Shown here in pieces: positions 12,962 through 13,912 of a DNA stretch of 13,912 nt; the first letter of the stretch is position 1, and each line of letters opens with the position of its first letter. The translations under genes were made by a program, and so were the position numbers. The notes beneath the pieces were generated by a model. The model had not been told where the DNA came from. It worked only from the letters and a program-made list of their open reading frames with translations, and did no database searches. This stretch comes from CAZLXG01 sp964563585 (GTDB lineage: Bacteria > Bacteroidota > Bacteroidia > Flavobacteriales > Flavobacteriaceae): the NCBI GenBank assembly GCA_964563585.1, contig CAZLXG010000059.1, forward strand, positions 1 through 13,912. The letters are read 5' to 3'.

Positions 12962-13912
12962 TTATTCAAGACAACTTAATTTATCAATAAAAAACTCTTT
13001 ATAATTAATATTTGTGATTTCTTTGAAATTTTTTGTGCCTTTAAGTTTTATTGATTTAATAGGGGATTTTTTTAAACTAATTATTTGCGAACTAGATAAT
13101 CGACCTTTAAAATAGAAGCCTTCACAATCAATATCCCAAGAATGATAAAATGATATAGTTTGATTATTTTCTAGTTTTACTTTCACATAAGACCTGTTAT
13201 TTGGCAGGTAACTGACACATCCTAAGTCTTCTGAAAAATTAAAGAAAACATTGACCCTTCTTCCTTGTTTATAAAGTTCAACGGTTAGTTTTTTGTTAAG
13301 CTCATATGGAATTGTTCTAATATTTTCTTCTTTATAAAATTCATCATATTCATTTATTTCATAATGACAAGTTCTTCTGAACTCATTTCGCTCATTTTCT
13401 TTAGTTTTAGTAATTGAATCGTTTCGTTTTTGAAGAATTAATGCTTTGCGTTTATTTTCTGTTACTTTAGCAATAGAGTCATTTCTTTTTTGAGTAGCTA
13501 ATGCTTTTCGTTCATCTTCTTTGGTTTTAGTAATTGAATCGTTTCGTTTTTGAAGAATTAATGCTTTGTGTTTATTTTCTGCTACTTTAGCAATAGAGTC
13601 ATTTCTTTTTTGAGTAGCTAATGCTTTTCGCTCATCTTCTTTTGCTTTGGCTATAGAGTCTTTATTTACTATTTGGAATATCTTTCTTTGTCTGTTTTTC
13701 CGTTCTTTAATGGCTTTCTCTCTTTGCTTTTCTTCATGATCAAAATACAAATCCATCATTTCTTCATTAATAAATAAATATTGGTCTTTTACAAAACCTG
13801 TCCATTCTTTATATTTTACTTTATATGTATAGCTGCCTAAAAAGGCAGTAATAATACATTTTTCATTTTCTTTAAATTGAACTAGAGGTTGAGAATAATC
13901 ATTTAATTTCTC
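12962..13912 (-). CDS. SH3-like and repeat coiled-coil protein, 5' end outside the window
   Basis: The frame stays open from stop 12962 to the window edge, so the gene is partial; the ATG at 13759 is internal rather than the true start. Reading inward from the edge, about 50 residues form an SH3-like beta domain (QFKENEKCIITAFLGSYTYK, then KEWTGFVKDQYLFI). A basic helix follows (EKQREKAIKERKNRQRK), then four and a half 20-residue repeats of the type DSIAKAKEDERKALATQKRN, predicted to be a coiled coil. The last 130 residues are a beta-rich domain of the type DEFYKE ... TIPYELNKKL ... VNVFFNF ... KVKLENNQTISFYHS ... LSSSQIISLKKSPIKSIKL, which I recall from Bacteroidota proteins of unknown function. 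No membrane segment or enzyme motif is visible. The SH3-like part suggests envelope or cell-wall contact, but the signal region lies outside the window. Confidence 0.72.
   Translation of the reverse strand, partial: EKLNDYSQPLVQFKENEKCIITAFLGSYTYKVKYKEWTGFVKDQYLFINEEMMDLYFDHEEKQREKAIKERKNRQRKIFQIVNKDSIAKAKEDERKALATQKRNDSIAKVAENKHKALILQKRNDSITKTKEDERKALATQKRNDSIAKVTENKRKALILQKRNDSITKTKENERNEFRRTCHYEINEYDEFYKEENIRTIPYELNKKLTVELYKQGRRVNVFFNFSEDLGCVSYLPNNRSYVKVKLENNQTISFYHSWDIDCEGFYFKGRLSSSQIISLKKSPIKSIKLKGTKNFKEITNINYKEFFIDKLSCLE
13391..13660 (-). repeat. 60-bp in-frame tandem repeats with 120-bp higher-order period
   Basis: Four full units and one half unit of exactly 60 bp (20 codons), beginning at 13660, 13600, 13540, 13480 and 13420 on the minus strand. 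Odd and even units differ, but alternate ones nearly match: 13441-13500 and 13561-13620 differ at two positions. So the array grew by duplication of a 120-bp pair. It encodes the coiled coil of the surrounding gene. Confidence 0.9.

Noticed and set aside
13391..13660. CRISPR-like regular repeats
   Set aside because: No unique spacers; the 60-bp units are contiguous, keep a reading frame and encode a coiled coil.

Overview
The window looks like a chromosomal stretch from an AT-rich marine-type flavobacterium (Bacteroidota, Flavobacteriaceae or close kin). The evidence is the type IX secretion (T9SS) C-terminal sorting domains, FG-GAP and PPC-like adhesin modules, signal peptides ending in 'AQ' or 'GQ', few Shine-Dalgarno sites, Bacteroidota-type -7 boxes (TAnnTTTG), and a TPR sensor kinase paired with a NarL-type regulator. 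No species can be named from sequence reading alone.

Left part (1-5237), surface proteins and gene debris: a possible tail of a small membrane protein runs into the wrecked 3' end of an FG-GAP/T9SS gene, closed by a good terminator. Next is an intact 968-residue secreted protein with a LamG-like domain, five four-cysteine PPC-like repeats and a T9SS signal. Eleven bases later comes an unusual divergent Lgt-like membrane protein. It is fused in frame to a second signal-peptide-like segment and a MopE-like acidic metal-binding tail. A decayed 'QQGINYKAIIKD' tail-fibre-like gene follows.

Middle (5284-8965), ordinary plus-strand genes: a TPR histidine kinase overlaps its NarL/LuxR response regulator. 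Then come prmA (ribosomal protein L11 methyltransferase) and clpS (ClpAP/N-degron adaptor), ending at a bidirectional terminator.

Right-middle (9011-12774, minus strand), a sulfur/persulfide module: in transcription order a Crp/Fnr-type regulator, a shortened YeeE/DUF6691 chimera, a TauE/SafE exporter, a CstB-like persulfide dioxygenase-rhodanese fusion, a DUF2892 membrane protein and a small HMA (CxxC) protein. Two promoters in this module share one geometry: a CRP-like palindrome centred 33 bp upstream of a -7-like element, which lies 17 bp from the start codon. One palindrome is perfect (TGTGACAAAAGTCACA) and the other imperfect. The natural reading is that the adjacent Crp/Fnr protein activates both units, probably to remove sulfane sulfur and export sulfite; this is inference.

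Right end: a tRNA-Arg(ACG) with a textbook Bacteroidota promoter and a GAAA-loop terminator converges on a gene that runs off the window. That gene encodes an SH3-like domain, a charged coiled coil of 60-bp tandem repeats, and a beta-rich C-terminal domain.
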